Assembly: GCA_934526015.1 (NCBI GenBank) | Contig: CAKSZY010000004.1 | Span: 62,001 to 126,000 of the forward strand | Source: an uncultured Dokdonella sp. | GTDB lineage: Bacteria > Pseudomonadota > Gammaproteobacteria > Xanthomonadales > Rhodanobacteraceae | Direction: 5' to 3' | DNA: 64,000 nucleotides | In this document: in pieces, positions 11,377 to 22,548 of the stretch | Layout of the letters: each line of letters opens with the position of its first letter | How positions within the stretch are numbered: the stretch's first letter is position 1 | Made by a program: the position numbers and the translations under genes | The notes under the pieces: model-generated | The model's database searches: none | Seen by the model: only the letters and a program-made list of their open reading frames with translations | Told to the model about the DNA's origin: nothing

Positions 11377-11820
11377 ATGAAACTCGTGATCGGTGTTCCG
11401 GCCCTCGCGCTCGCCGCGGCGCTCGTGGCTCCGTCGACGCAGGCAGCCCAGGCCAGCCTCGACTGCACGATGAAATTCAACCTGAGCGGATGGTCGGCCA
11501 TCTACAAGCATGCCGAGGGCGAGGGCACGGTCCGCTGTGCCAACGGCGACACGCTGCGCGTGCGCATCGAAGCCAAGGGCGGTGGCCTCACCGTCGGCAA
11601 GTCGCACATCGACAACGGCACCGGCAAGTTCACCGACGTGCATCGCATCGAGGACGTGCTCGGCACCTACGCCCAAGGGGATGCCAGTGTCGGCGCCGGC
11701 AAGGCCGGCACCGCCCAGGTGCTGACCAAGGGCACCGTCTCCCTGGCGCTGGCCGGTGCCGGCGAAGGCGTCGGCCTCGGCATCAGCGTCGGCGGATTCA
11801 CCATCAGCCGCGCGAACTGA
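11377..11820 (+). CDS. Conserved secreted protein of unknown function
   Basis: The ATG at 11377 follows an ACGGAGG ribosome site. The 147-residue product has a signal peptide (MKLVIGVPALALAAALVAPSTQAAQA) and a small beta-rich domain with two cysteines (LDCTMKF, VRCANGD). A glycine-rich C-terminus (GEGVGLGISVGGFTISRAN) hints at membrane or barrel association, but no family was recognised. Upstream, CCTACACTGG (11341-11350) may contain the -10 hexamer. A strong intrinsic terminator follows. Confidence 0.7.
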   Translation: MKLVIGVPALALAAALVAPSTQAAQASLDCTMKFNLSGWSAIYKHAEGEGTVRCANGDTLRVRIEAKGGGLTVGKSHIDNGTGKFTDVHRIEDVLGTYAQGDASVGAGKAGTAQVLTKGTVSLALAGAGEGVGLGISVGGFTISRAN

Positions 11821-11844
11821 CCGCCACGCGGGTGTCCACCCGAC

Positions 11845-11876
11845 AAGGCCGCGACGTCCGCCGTCGCGGCCTTTTT
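11845..11876 (+). terminator. Intrinsic terminator
   Basis: AAGGCCGCGAC-gtccgcc-GTCGCGGCC followed by TTTTT: a textbook Rho-independent terminator 24 bp after the secreted protein gene. Confidence 0.9.
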
Positions 11877-11980
11877 CGTGCCGGCCGCAGCGCCGTGGCG
11901 GCCACGGAGACCGCGGACAGCGGCGCCCGCAAGGGGCCGTCGAGCCGAAAAAACCCGCGACGGCGGCGCCGGCCTGCGTT

Positions 11981-11986
11981 TATAGT
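11981..11986 (+). promoter_or_regulatory. Probable -10 element of the ybaL-like gene
   Basis: TATAGT, 44 bp upstream of the antiporter ATG and just past the preceding terminator. No good -35 is apparent. Confidence 0.4.
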
Positions 11987-12030
11987 CGTCCATCCCCGCG
12001 CACCGCGCACGATGCCGAGGATGCCCCTGC

Positions 12031-13803
12031 ATGCCGCACCACACGCCCCTGATCGCCATGCTCGTCGGCGGCATCGTGCTCGCCTTCGTGTTCGGCATGA
12101 TCGCGCAGCGGCTGCGGCTGTCCCCCCTGCTCGGCTATCTCGTTGCCGGCATCGTCGTCGGACCGTACACCCCCGGCTTCGTCGCCGACACCAACCTCGC
12201 CCACGAGCTTTCCGAGATCGGCGTGATCCTGCTGATGTTCGGGGTCGGCCTGCATTTTTCCCTCGGCGACCTGCTGTCGGTGCGCAAGATCGCCATCCCC
12301 GGCGCACTCGCCCAGATCTTCATCGCCACCGGCCTCGGCATGCTGCTGGCGTGGACGCTCGGCTGGACCTGGGGGGCCGGCCTCGTCTTCGGCATCTGCC
12401 TTTCGGTCGCCAGCACGGTGGTGCTGCTGCGCGCACTCGAGGAACGCCGCCTGCTCGAGACCAACCGCGGCCGCATCGCGATCGGCTGGCTGATCGTCGA
12501 GGACCTCGTCACCGTGCTCGTCCTCGTCATGCTGCCGGCGGTGGCCGGATTGATCGGCGGCAAGGTCGAGGAAGGGGTGTCGACCGACACCGTCAGCATC
12601 CTCAAGGCGCTCGGCTGGACGATCGCCAAGGTCACCGTGTTCATCGTGCTGATGTTCGCGGTCGGTCGGCGGGTCATCCCGTGGCTGCTCGAACGCACCG
12701 CCTCGATCGGCTCGCGCGAACTGTTCACCCTGTCGGTGCTGGCGATCTCGCTCGGCGTCGCCTACATGTCGGCGGCGCTGTTCGACGTGTCGTTCGCGCT
12801 CGGCGCCTTCCTTGCCGGCGTCGTCCTCAACGAGTCGAGGCTCAGCCACGAGGCGGCCAACGACTCGCTGCCGATGCGCGATGCCTTTGCCGTGCTGTTC
12901 TTCGTCTCGGTCGGCATGCTGTTCGACCCGAAAATCGTCATCGAGCAGCCGCTGGCGATCCTCGCCACCTTCCTCATCATCACCGTCGGCAAGTCGCTCG
13001 GCGCGCTGTTCATCGTGCGCGCCTTCGGCCATCCGTTGCAGACCAGCCTGACCATCGCCGCCGCGCTGGCGCAGATCGGCGAGTTCTCCTTCATCCTCGC
13101 CGCGCTCGGCGTCAGCCTCGGCCTGCTCAGCGAGGAGGGCCGCAACCTCATCCTCGCCAGCGCCCTGCTGTCGATCATCATCAATCCGATGCTGTTCGTC
13201 GCCCTCGACCGCTGGAGCGCGCGCCGCGAGGCGCAGCAGGACGCGGCGGCGAAAGTGGGCGCGCCACCGCCCCCCGCCGAGGACGATTTCCTGCCCGACC
13301 GCGCGCTGATCCCGGCCGCCGACCACATCGTGCTGATCGGCTTCGGCCGCGTCGGCTCGCGGGTCGGCCGCGCGCTGCACGAAAAGGGCCTGCCGCTGGT
13401 GCTGATCGAATCCGACCGCGACGACTGCATCGAGGCGCGCAAGCTCGGCATCCCGTGCATCCTCGGCAATGCGGTCAGTCCCGGCGTGCTCGCCGATGCC
13501 AACCTCGCCAGCGCACGCGCGCTGCTGGTGGCGATTCCGCAGACCCTCGAAGCCGGCCCGATCATCAAGCAGGCGCGCGAGGCGAATCCCGGCATCGCCA
13601 TCCTTGCCCGCGCCCACTCCGACGAGGAAGTCGCCTACCTGCTGAAGGCCGGCGCCGACGCCACGATCATGGGTGAGAGCGAGATTGCGCGCAGCATGTG
13701 CGACTCGGTCGAATCGCTGGTCCGGCTCGCGCCGAAACTCGCCGAAGCACAGCGACGCGGCGACCTGCCCCCGCCCGCACCGGCGCCGGCGACGGCGGCC
13801 TAG
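12031..13803 (+). CDS. ybaL: CPA2-type K+/H+ antiporter with TrkA-N domain (YbaL/KefB-like)
   Basis: A 590-residue protein. Residues 1-390 or so hold about 12 membrane helices of the Na+/H+ exchanger fold (MLVGGIVLAFVFGMIAQRL, LLGYLVAGIVVGP, ALGAFLAGVVLNES). A cytoplasmic TrkA-N/RCK domain (about 425-560) has the nucleotide-binding motif VLIGFGRVGSRVGRAL and the acidic residue of VLIESDRDD. This domain order matches YbaL. Such proteins exchange monovalent cations for protons and respond to NAD(H) or nucleotide binding. No KefF/G-type partner gene is adjacent. The protein ends in a Pro/Ala tail. Confidence 0.85.
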   Translation: MPHHTPLIAMLVGGIVLAFVFGMIAQRLRLSPLLGYLVAGIVVGPYTPGFVADTNLAHELSEIGVILLMFGVGLHFSLGDLLSVRKIAIPGALAQIFIATGLGMLLAWTLGWTWGAGLVFGICLSVASTVVLLRALEERRLLETNRGRIAIGWLIVEDLVTVLVLVMLPAVAGLIGGKVEEGVSTDTVSILKALGWTIAKVTVFIVLMFAVGRRVIPWLLERTASIGSRELFTLSVLAISLGVAYMSAALFDVSFALGAFLAGVVLNESRLSHEAANDSLPMRDAFAVLFFVSVGMLFDPKIVIEQPLAILATFLIITVGKSLGALFIVRAFGHPLQTSLTIAAALAQIGEFSFILAALGVSLGLLSEEGRNLILASALLSIIINPMLFVALDRWSARREAQQDAAAKVGAPPPPAEDDFLPDRALIPAADHIVLIGFGRVGSRVGRALHEKGLPLVLIESDRDDCIEARKLGIPCILGNAVSPGVLADANLASARALLVAIPQTLEAGPIIKQAREANPGIAILARAHSDEEVAYLLKAGADATIMGESEIARSMCDSVESLVRLAPKLAEAQRRGDLPPPAPAPATAA

Positions 13804-13824
13804 GAGCCGGGCAAGCCCGGCTCT
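13803..13824. terminator. Hairpin between convergent genes
   Basis: GAGCCGGGC-aa-GCCCGGCTC is a perfect nine-base stem overlapping the ybaL stop region. It has no T tract, so its role as a terminator is uncertain. Confidence 0.4.
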
Positions 13825-13870
13825 GCAGCGCAAGGGTTCGCCGCAGGGGCGAGCTTGCAACCGGCAGGAT

Positions 13871-14401
13871 TCAGGTCATCCGCCGCAGGGTGTCGTCGCG
13901 GCGGCCAAAGTGGTGCCAGAGCGCGGCCAGCACATGCAGGCCGACGACGAAATAGAAGGCGTTCGCGACCAGCACGTGGATGTCCTCGAGCTGATGCGCG
14001 AGGTCCTTGTCGGTCGCCAGCAAGGCCGGCAGCGCGATCGAGGTGAACGGCACGAAGATCGACTTGCCGTCGGTCCAGGCGGTGGCGATGCCGAGCAGCG
14101 GCTGCACGACCAGCATCGCGTAGAGCAGCAGGTGCACGCCTTTCGCCGGCAACGCCTGCCATGCCGGCAGCGGCGGCGACACCGGCGGCGCCGGCTTGCG
14201 CACCGCCTGCAGCAGGCGCGGCAGCATCAGGGCGAGGATGGCGATGCCGACCCAGAAATGGCCCTGGACCATGGCGAAGCGTCCGCTCGTGCCGCGTTCG
14301 AACACGCCGCGGAACTCGATCAGCAGGTAGGCCGCCACCATCAGCACGAGGATGCCCCAGTGCAGCCAGCGGCGCGAAACGGCGTACTTCGGTGTATCCA
14401 T
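13871..14401 (-). CDS. Cytochrome b561 family protein
   Basis: From ATG 14401 (MDTPKYAVSRRWLHWGILVL) the product is 176 residues with four membrane helices. Heme-ligand histidines are visible in RWLHW (helix 1), VQGHFW (helix 2), KGVHLLLYAM and the helix-4 pair LEDIHVLVANAFYFVVGLHVLAALWHH. This is the CybB-type di-heme b561, which shuttles electrons between quinone and periplasmic partners or superoxide. It stands alone, convergent with ybaL. A longer upstream frame (to 14536) is not supported. Confidence 0.88.
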   Translation of the reverse strand: MDTPKYAVSRRWLHWGILVLMVAAYLLIEFRGVFERGTSGRFAMVQGHFWVGIAILALMLPRLLQAVRKPAPPVSPPLPAWQALPAKGVHLLLYAMLVVQPLLGIATAWTDGKSIFVPFTSIALPALLATDKDLAHQLEDIHVLVANAFYFVVGLHVLAALWHHFGRRDDTLRRMT

Positions 14402-14565
14402 GCAGTCCTCGACAACGGTGGCGAAGCGGTGCCGACATTGGCGCAGGCCGGCGGCAATGGTCAAGCGGCGCTGCAGCTCCCGCGCCGGCGTGGCCCGCCA
14501 GGTGGCCCCGCCCGTGGCCGGAATGCGTGGATCCAAGGGTCCAACCCCGCTTTCGAGGATCGCGC

Positions 14566-15660
14566 ATGAAGACCATTTCCCCGTTCACCCGGATCGCCCG
14601 TGTCCGCCTCGTCGGCCTGGCCGGCGTCGCGGGCCTGGTCTTCGGCAGCGCCCACGCAGCCACGGTCTGCGTGGGCAGCGCAGGCGCCCTCAACAACGCC
14701 CTCATCGCCGCGGAAACCAACAACGAATCCGATGACATCCGCATTCGTGCGGGCATCTATGTCGCGCCGGTGCCCGACGGTTTCTACTACTACCCGCCGA
14801 GCAACGATGCCGATATCGGCAATGTCACGGTGTCGGGCGGCTGGAATGCCGATTGTTCCAGCATGGCCGCCGACGCGACCGCCACCGTGCTTTCCGGCAA
14901 CCTGCAAACGCCGGTGCTGCGCTTCCGGAACGCCAACGGAACCATGACCGTGCGCAACCTGAGCATCACCGGAGGGTACTCATCCGGTGTCGTGCTCGGC
15001 GCCCTGCACTTCGACCACTCGTCCGGATTCGGCCTCCAGGTGGTCGTCGATCGCGTCATCCTGCATCACAACGAAGCTTACGCTCCGCTGTACGCGAAGA
15101 CCCAGGGGACGATCACCGTCAAGGGTTCGCTGATCCACTCCAACCTGAGCACGAGCACCGGTGCCGGTGGTGCAGTCATCATCAACGAGAACGGATTCAA
15201 CGCGACCTACATCCACAGCAACACCTTCACCAACAACGCGGTCACCTCGGGATCGACCGTGGGTGGACTGCGTTTCGAGAACACAGGCGATGCACAGTCC
15301 TTCATCCGCAACAACATCTTCTGGGGCAACGACAACTCGGACCTCCGGGTGGTCGGCAACATTGCCAGCCGCAACGACTGCAGCTACAACAACGTCGGCG
15401 TTTTCAACACCGTGATCGTCTGCAACGGCGCCGGCGTCGAACAGCTCAATCCCAAATTCACCGATCCCGCCGCCGGCGATTACCGCCTCGCCACCAACTC
15501 GCCGCTGATCGACGAAGGCTGCGGTCCGGTGCAGTGCACGGGAGCACCCGACATCGACCTGCGCGGGGTAGCGCGGCCGCTCGGCGCGGCCCACGACATC
15601 GGCGCCTACGAAGGCGGCTACGGTTTTTCCGAACACATCTTCACCGACGGGTTCGAGTGA
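14566..15660 (+). CDS. Secreted right-handed beta-helix protein ending in FTDGFE
   Basis: A 364-residue product with a signal peptide (MKTISPFTRIARVRLVGLAGVAGLVFGSAHA) and a parallel beta-helix pattern rich in Asn, Gly and Thr (TMTVRNLSITGGYSSG, TITVKGSLIHSN, NNIFWGNDNSD). This fold is typical of pectate-lyase-like or choice-of-anchor surface proteins. No catalytic residues could be assigned. Its codon use is less GC-biased than its neighbours. The extreme C-terminus, EHIFTDGFE, is notable (see findings). It stands alone, divergent from cytochrome b561. Confidence 0.8.
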   Translation: MKTISPFTRIARVRLVGLAGVAGLVFGSAHAATVCVGSAGALNNALIAAETNNESDDIRIRAGIYVAPVPDGFYYYPPSNDADIGNVTVSGGWNADCSSMAADATATVLSGNLQTPVLRFRNANGTMTVRNLSITGGYSSGVVLGALHFDHSSGFGLQVVVDRVILHHNEAYAPLYAKTQGTITVKGSLIHSNLSTSTGAGGAVIINENGFNATYIHSNTFTNNAVTSGSTVGGLRFENTGDAQSFIRNNIFWGNDNSDLRVVGNIASRNDCSYNNVGVFNTVIVCNGAGVEQLNPKFTDPAAGDYRLATNSPLIDEGCGPVQCTGAPDIDLRGVARPLGAAHDIGAYEGGYGFSEHIFTDGFE

Positions 15661-15827
15661 GGGCCCGTCACGCCCGCGGCCATCGCCGTGGGCGGCCGTG
15701 GTGGACGGCGGCAACGGCGCCGGCGACCGGATGAGGGCGCCGGCAGCGCGATCCGGGTTGCCCCCGGAGTCATTCCGGGTCGGCATGCGTACAGGCCCGC
15801 GGAGCCCGTCCATGCGATAGTGCGACC

Positions 15828-16601
15828 ATGAAACTCGCCAGCTGGAACGTCAATTCGCTCAACGTGCGCCTGGCGCATGTCGAGCAGTGGTGTGCGCTCG
15901 CGCAGCCGGACGTGCTCGCCCTGCAGGAAACCAAGCTCGAGGACGTGAAGTTTCCGCGTGCGGCGATCGAGGCGCTCGGCTACGAGGTGCGCTTCTCGGG
16001 GCAGAAGACCTACAACGGCGTCGCCGTGCTGGCGCGGACGCCGATCGAGGATGTGGTCACCGACATCCCCGGCCTCGACGACCCGCAGCGGCGCATTCTG
16101 CTGGCGACCGTCGGCGGCGTGCGGGTGGCGAACCTGTACGTGGTCAACGGCCAGGCGGTCGGCAGCGAGAAATACGCCTACAAGCTCGACTGGCTGGCGC
16201 GGGTCACGCGCTTCCTCGAAGGCGAGCTGCGCAACGATCCACTCCTGATCGTCATGGGCGACTTCAACATCGCTCCGGAAGACCGCGACGTGCACGATCC
16301 GGTGGCCTGGCACGAGCAGATCCTCTGCTCGACACCCGAGCGCGAGGCACTCCGGCGCCTGCTCGACCTCGGCCTGATCGACAGCTTCCGCCTGTTCGAG
16401 GCGGATCCCGGCCATTATTCCTGGTGGGACTACCGCCAGGCGGCGTTCCGGCGCAACCTCGGCCTGCGCATCGACCTCGTGCTGGCCGGCGAAGCCTTGA
16501 AGGCGCGCGCGCGTGCCGCCACCATCGATCGGACGCCGCGCAGCTGGGATCGTCCTTCCGATCACGCGCCGGTCGTGCTGGAGCTCGCCGATGACCCCTG
16601 A
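15828..16601 (+). CDS. xthA: Exodeoxyribonuclease III
   Basis: A 257-residue protein of the exonuclease III/AP-endonuclease fold. Catalytic and metal residues are visible: SWNVNSLNVRL (Asn), LQETKLED (Glu), VMGDFNIAPEDRDVHD (Asp/Asn pair), RIDLVLAG and SDHAPVVLEL (Asp-His). It incises DNA at abasic sites and degrades 3' ends in base-excision repair. The stop overlaps the start of the next gene by 11 bp, indicating an operon. A GCGATAGTGCG sequence upstream (about 15814) may hold the promoter. Confidence 0.95.
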   Translation: MKLASWNVNSLNVRLAHVEQWCALAQPDVLALQETKLEDVKFPRAAIEALGYEVRFSGQKTYNGVAVLARTPIEDVVTDIPGLDDPQRRILLATVGGVRVANLYVVNGQAVGSEKYAYKLDWLARVTRFLEGELRNDPLLIVMGDFNIAPEDRDVHDPVAWHEQILCSTPEREALRRLLDLGLIDSFRLFEADPGHYSWWDYRQAAFRRNLGLRIDLVLAGEALKARARAATIDRTPRSWDRPSDHAPVVLELADDP

Positions 16602-17250
16602 ATCCTGGCCCGCCTCGCTTGCCGACAGCGAACTCGAGGAACTCGACGAGTTCCTGCGCGTGCATTCCGAAGACGACAGCCTGCTGCTCGACGGCGTGCA
16701 CGGCCTGCTGACCTCGCTGGCGATCGGGCCGCAGCCGCCGAAGCCCGAGGAGTGGCTGGCCGAGGTGCTGCATGAACCGTTCGCCGATGCCGAGGAGGGC
16801 GAGCGCGTGCTGACCCTGCTGGCACGGCTCAATGATTCGGTGCTGCTGGAAATCGAGACCGGTGCCTACGAGCCGATCCTCGGCGAGATCGATACCGACG
16901 ACGGCGGCTCCGCCTTCACCTCGCGCGGCTGGTGCGAGGGCTTCAGTCGCGGCATCGACCTGCGCGCGCCGGCCTGGGAGGCCCGCCTCGGCCAGGATTC
17001 CGACCTCATGCAGCATCTCGGGCCGATCATCGCCCTGTCGATCGAGGACGAAGTGTTCGACAGCGACGCCGAGTTCGCCCCGCTGACCGACGAGGAATAC
17101 GACGAGTGCATCGCGCGGATCCCCGAATCGGTCGAAGCCGTGGCCGGCTACTGGCGCGGCAACCCGGTGACCAGCGAGGAACGCCGCCGGATCGGCGAGG
17201 CCGAGCCGCGCACCCCGCCACGGCGCCGCGCCGGGCGCTGGGTGCACTAG
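16591..17250 (+). CDS. UPF0149 (YecA/YgfB-like) family protein
   Basis: From ATG 16591 the product is 219 residues, strongly acidic and helical (SLADSELEELDEFLRVHSED, EEGERVLTLLARLND, GWCEGFSRGIDLRAPAWEA). The WCEGFSRGI segment and LTDEEYDECIARIPESV match the UPF0149 pattern. The basic tail (PRRRAGRWVH) lacks the SEC-type zinc motif seen in some YecA proteins. The function is unknown. Its start lies inside xthA, so translation is probably coupled. Confidence 0.75.
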   Translation: MTPESWPASLADSELEELDEFLRVHSEDDSLLLDGVHGLLTSLAIGPQPPKPEEWLAEVLHEPFADAEEGERVLTLLARLNDSVLLEIETGAYEPILGEIDTDDGGSAFTSRGWCEGFSRGIDLRAPAWEARLGQDSDLMQHLGPIIALSIEDEVFDSDAEFAPLTDEEYDECIARIPESVEAVAGYWRGNPVTSEERRRIGEAEPRTPPRRRAGRWVH

Positions 17251-18187
17251 CCAGGGCAGCGGAGCAAGCTCCAAGAACGCATTGGAATGCAGCGGTGCAA
17301 GCAGGAGATGGCGCATGCCTGTCCCCTCTCCCCGCTGCGCGGGGCGGAGGGACGCTGGCGCTGTCGCAAGAATGCGACATTGCAATCTTGAGAAAACGCA
17401 TGCGGGTCCCTTCTCCCCGTGGCGACGGGGAGAAGAGCCTGCCCCGGACTCGATCCGGGGTGCGGCGGCAGCCGCGGATGAGGGGCGCTTTCGCGCTTCT
17501 TCATTGCAACCGCCGATGAAGTGGCGCGTGCGCGCTGCTGCAACGTCAATCGCAGCCCACCTCCCACGGCCCCTCATCCGGTGCTGCCGCACCACCTTCT
17601 CCCCGCTGCGCGGGGCGAAGGGACGGCTGGTGCTGTCGCAAGAATGCACGGCTGCACTCTGGTGAATGCGCATGCAATCCCTTCTCCCCGCTGCGCGGGG
17701 CGAAGGGAAGCTGGCGCTGTCGCAAGAATGCGACGTTGCAATCTTGAGAAAATGCATGCGGGTCCCTTCTCCCCGTGGCGACGGGGAGAAGGTGCGGCGG
17801 CAGCCGCGGATGAGGGGCGCTTCTCTGCTTCACTGGCAGCCGGTGATGAGCGACGAGTCCGTGCTTCACCGGCAAGGCTGACGAAACGGCGCGTGCGCAC
17901 GGCTGCAACGACGATCGCACCCCACCTCCCACGGCCCCTCATCCGCCCTGCCGGGCACCTTCTCCCCGCTGCGCGGGGCGAAGGGAAGGCTGGTGCTGTC
18001 GCAAGACTGCATGCTGCGCATCAGCGGAGAGCGGCCCCTCATCCGGTGCTGCCGCACCACCTTCTCCCCGCTGCGCGGGGCGAAGGCAAGCTGGCGCTGT
18101 CGCAAGAATGTGAGGTGGCGATCTCGCGCAAAAAGGGCGGAGCGGAGCGGACTTCGCTCTACCCAAGCGATGTCGTTGCGGAGTGGA
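17251..18187. repeat. Gene-free cluster of REP-like hairpins and direct repeats
   Basis: No credible gene was seen in this 937 bp stretch. Seven hairpins occur: five of type CTTCTCCCCGCTGCGCGGGG plus CGAAGG (17326-17350 variant, 17596-17621, 17681-17706, 17959-17984, 18061-18086) and two of type CTTCTCCCCGTGGCGACGGG plus GAGAAG (17410-17435, 17766-17791). The first type is followed by a second small palindrome, GTCGCAAGAATGCGAC, intact or decayed. Blocks of about 110-150 bp are duplicated: 17351-17498 resembles 17711-17833. Short open frames here rich in 'PSPRAAGRR' are repeat artefacts. Confidence 0.85.
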
Positions 18188-19276
18188 TCAGTGCGTCGGC
18201 GCGCGGAAGCCGTCGCCGCCGCGACCCTTGACGTCGTAGAGCATGCAGTCGGCGTCGCTGTACCAGGCCGCCCAGTCGTTGCCCTGGCTGCACAGGTTGG
18301 CGCCGATGCTGACACTGACGCCGAGGCTGCTGGCGGCGGTCGGGAAGCGCAGCGAGCGCACCGAACTGGCGATCTGGCTGGCCCGCGCGGCCAGTTCTTC
18401 GGGTCCGGTGATCTGCACGAGGAGGGCGAACTCGTCGCCACCGAGCCGGCACGGCAGGTCGCAGGGCGAGGCCGCGTTCTGCACTTCCTCGGCGATCGCG
18501 CGCAGGACGAGGTCGCCGACGAGATGGCCGCAGCGGTCGTTGACCTGCTTGAAGCGGTCGATGTCGATCAGCATCAGGCCGAGCACGGTGCCCGGCAGGC
18601 GTGCCTGCTCGAGCTGTTCGAGATAGGTGTAGAGGCCGCGCCGATTGCACAGTCCGGTCAGTTCGTCGGTCTGCACGAGACGCTGGGCGGTGTTGAGCTG
18701 GGTCTGGGTCTGGCGCAGCGAATCGAGGGTGACCATGAGGTCTTCGTTGCGCCGCTTGAGGCTGGCGATCAGCTGCTGCTCGCTGGCGACGAGGTAGGCG
18801 AACGAGCGGCGCATGAACTGCGCGAGCAGGTCCGGGTGGCTTTCGAGCAGGACATCGAAGGCGTGCTGCTCGATGACGTGCAGGACCGCGGGCGCCGTGG
18901 CCAGCGCGTTGGCGACGCGCGTGTGGTTGCCGATGAACAGGGTCAGCTCGCCGAAGAACTCGCGCGGGCCGATCAGCTTGTCGGGCATGCTGTCGCCGAA
19001 CTCGAGGCGGATCTGGCCGGATTCGACAATGAACATGCTGCGGCCGAGTTCGCCACGGCGGAAGATGACTTCGCCCGCCGACACTTCGCGGCGGTCGCCG
19101 ACGCCGGCGAACAGTTCGAACTCGCGCTCGGACAGTTCGCGCGGCAGCAAGGAGGCACGCTGCCCGCCGCGGCCGGCCGGGCCGATCGCGGTGACGTTGT
19201 TCGTGGAAGTGCTGACTGGCACGCTCGTTCCCCCGCCTGGCGCCATGTGCCGCCGAATCTTAACCGATTGTGACAT
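18188..19276 (-). CDS. Cyclic-nucleotide-binding-domain GGDEF diguanylate cyclase
   Basis: From ATG 19276 (MSQSVKIRRHMAPGG) the product is 362 residues. Residues about 50-165 form a CRP/cNMP-binding-like domain (LFAGVGDRREVSAGEVIFRRGELGRSMFIVESGQI). A coiled linker follows (QQLIASLKRRNEDLMVTLDSLRQTQTQLN), then a GGDEF domain (about 200-355) with DELTGLCNRRGL, DIDRFKQVNDRCGHLVGD and an intact RLGGDEFALL active site, so cyclic-di-GMP synthesis is likely. No RxxD inhibitory site is seen just upstream. The effector of the cNMP domain is unknown. The protein is soluble, with no membrane segments. Confidence 0.88.
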   Translation of the reverse strand: MSQSVKIRRHMAPGGGTSVPVSTSTNNVTAIGPAGRGGQRASLLPRELSEREFELFAGVGDRREVSAGEVIFRRGELGRSMFIVESGQIRLEFGDSMPDKLIGPREFFGELTLFIGNHTRVANALATAPAVLHVIEQHAFDVLLESHPDLLAQFMRRSFAYLVASEQQLIASLKRRNEDLMVTLDSLRQTQTQLNTAQRLVQTDELTGLCNRRGLYTYLEQLEQARLPGTVLGLMLIDIDRFKQVNDRCGHLVGDLVLRAIAEEVQNAASPCDLPCRLGGDEFALLVQITGPEELAARASQIASSVRSLRFPTAASSLGVSVSIGANLCSQGNDWAAWYSDADCMLYDVKGRGGDGFRAPTH

Positions 19277-19515
19277 GGCGCCAAGCCGGTTCCCGCGCCG
19301 CGCCCCGTTCCTGCATGACTTCAGCCACGCGCGGGGCAGCGGGGCGCTGCGGGATCCTGTCGGCGGACCGGCTGGCCGCCGGTCCCGTGGCTCCGCCGGC
19401 CTCGCCGCGGAGACGCCACGGTCAGCGACGGTGCCGGAATGCATGACCCGGAACCCTCCCCCATCCGGGTGCCCCTCCCCACCCGCATTCCGGTACCGGT
19501 CGCTGATGCCGCCGC

Positions 19516-20820
<1,305 letters not shown>

Positions 20821-20863
20821 GGCGGTGTCCTCGGGTGGAGCGGGGTCGGTGGATCGGGCGGGG

Positions 20864-22456
<1,593 letters not shown>

Positions 22457-22503
22457 GCGCGGATCCTCGGGAGAGGCCCGGAGGCTACGCTTCGCGCTTT
22501 TCT

Positions 22504-22548
22504 TTTGACAAAGTGAATGTTTCAATGCAGAACATTGACGTTGTCAAA
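22504..22548. promoter_or_regulatory. Nested inverted repeats in the aceB-lysR intergenic region
   Basis: TTTGACAA (22504-22511) and TTGTCAAA (22541-22548) form a perfect outer inverted repeat. AATGTT (22516-22521) and AACATT (22531-22536) form an inner one. TTGAC-GTT-GTCAA (22535-22547) is a local palindrome. The array fills the AT-rich gap between the divergent genes and its right arm touches the LysR start codon. It is a strong candidate operator for the LysR protein, controlling both genes. Which arms bind the protein is inference. Confidence 0.65.

Noticed and set aside
10734..13676. Plus-strand open frame of about 980 codons
   Set aside because: It spans the ybaL gene and its neighbours in another frame; the product is Arg/Pro-rich with no motif, a GC-rich shadow.
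17251..18187. Many short open frames with 'PSPRAAGRR' and 'NSCDSAS' segments
   Set aside because: They are translations of the REP-like hairpins in several frames, a common artefact in annotated genomes.
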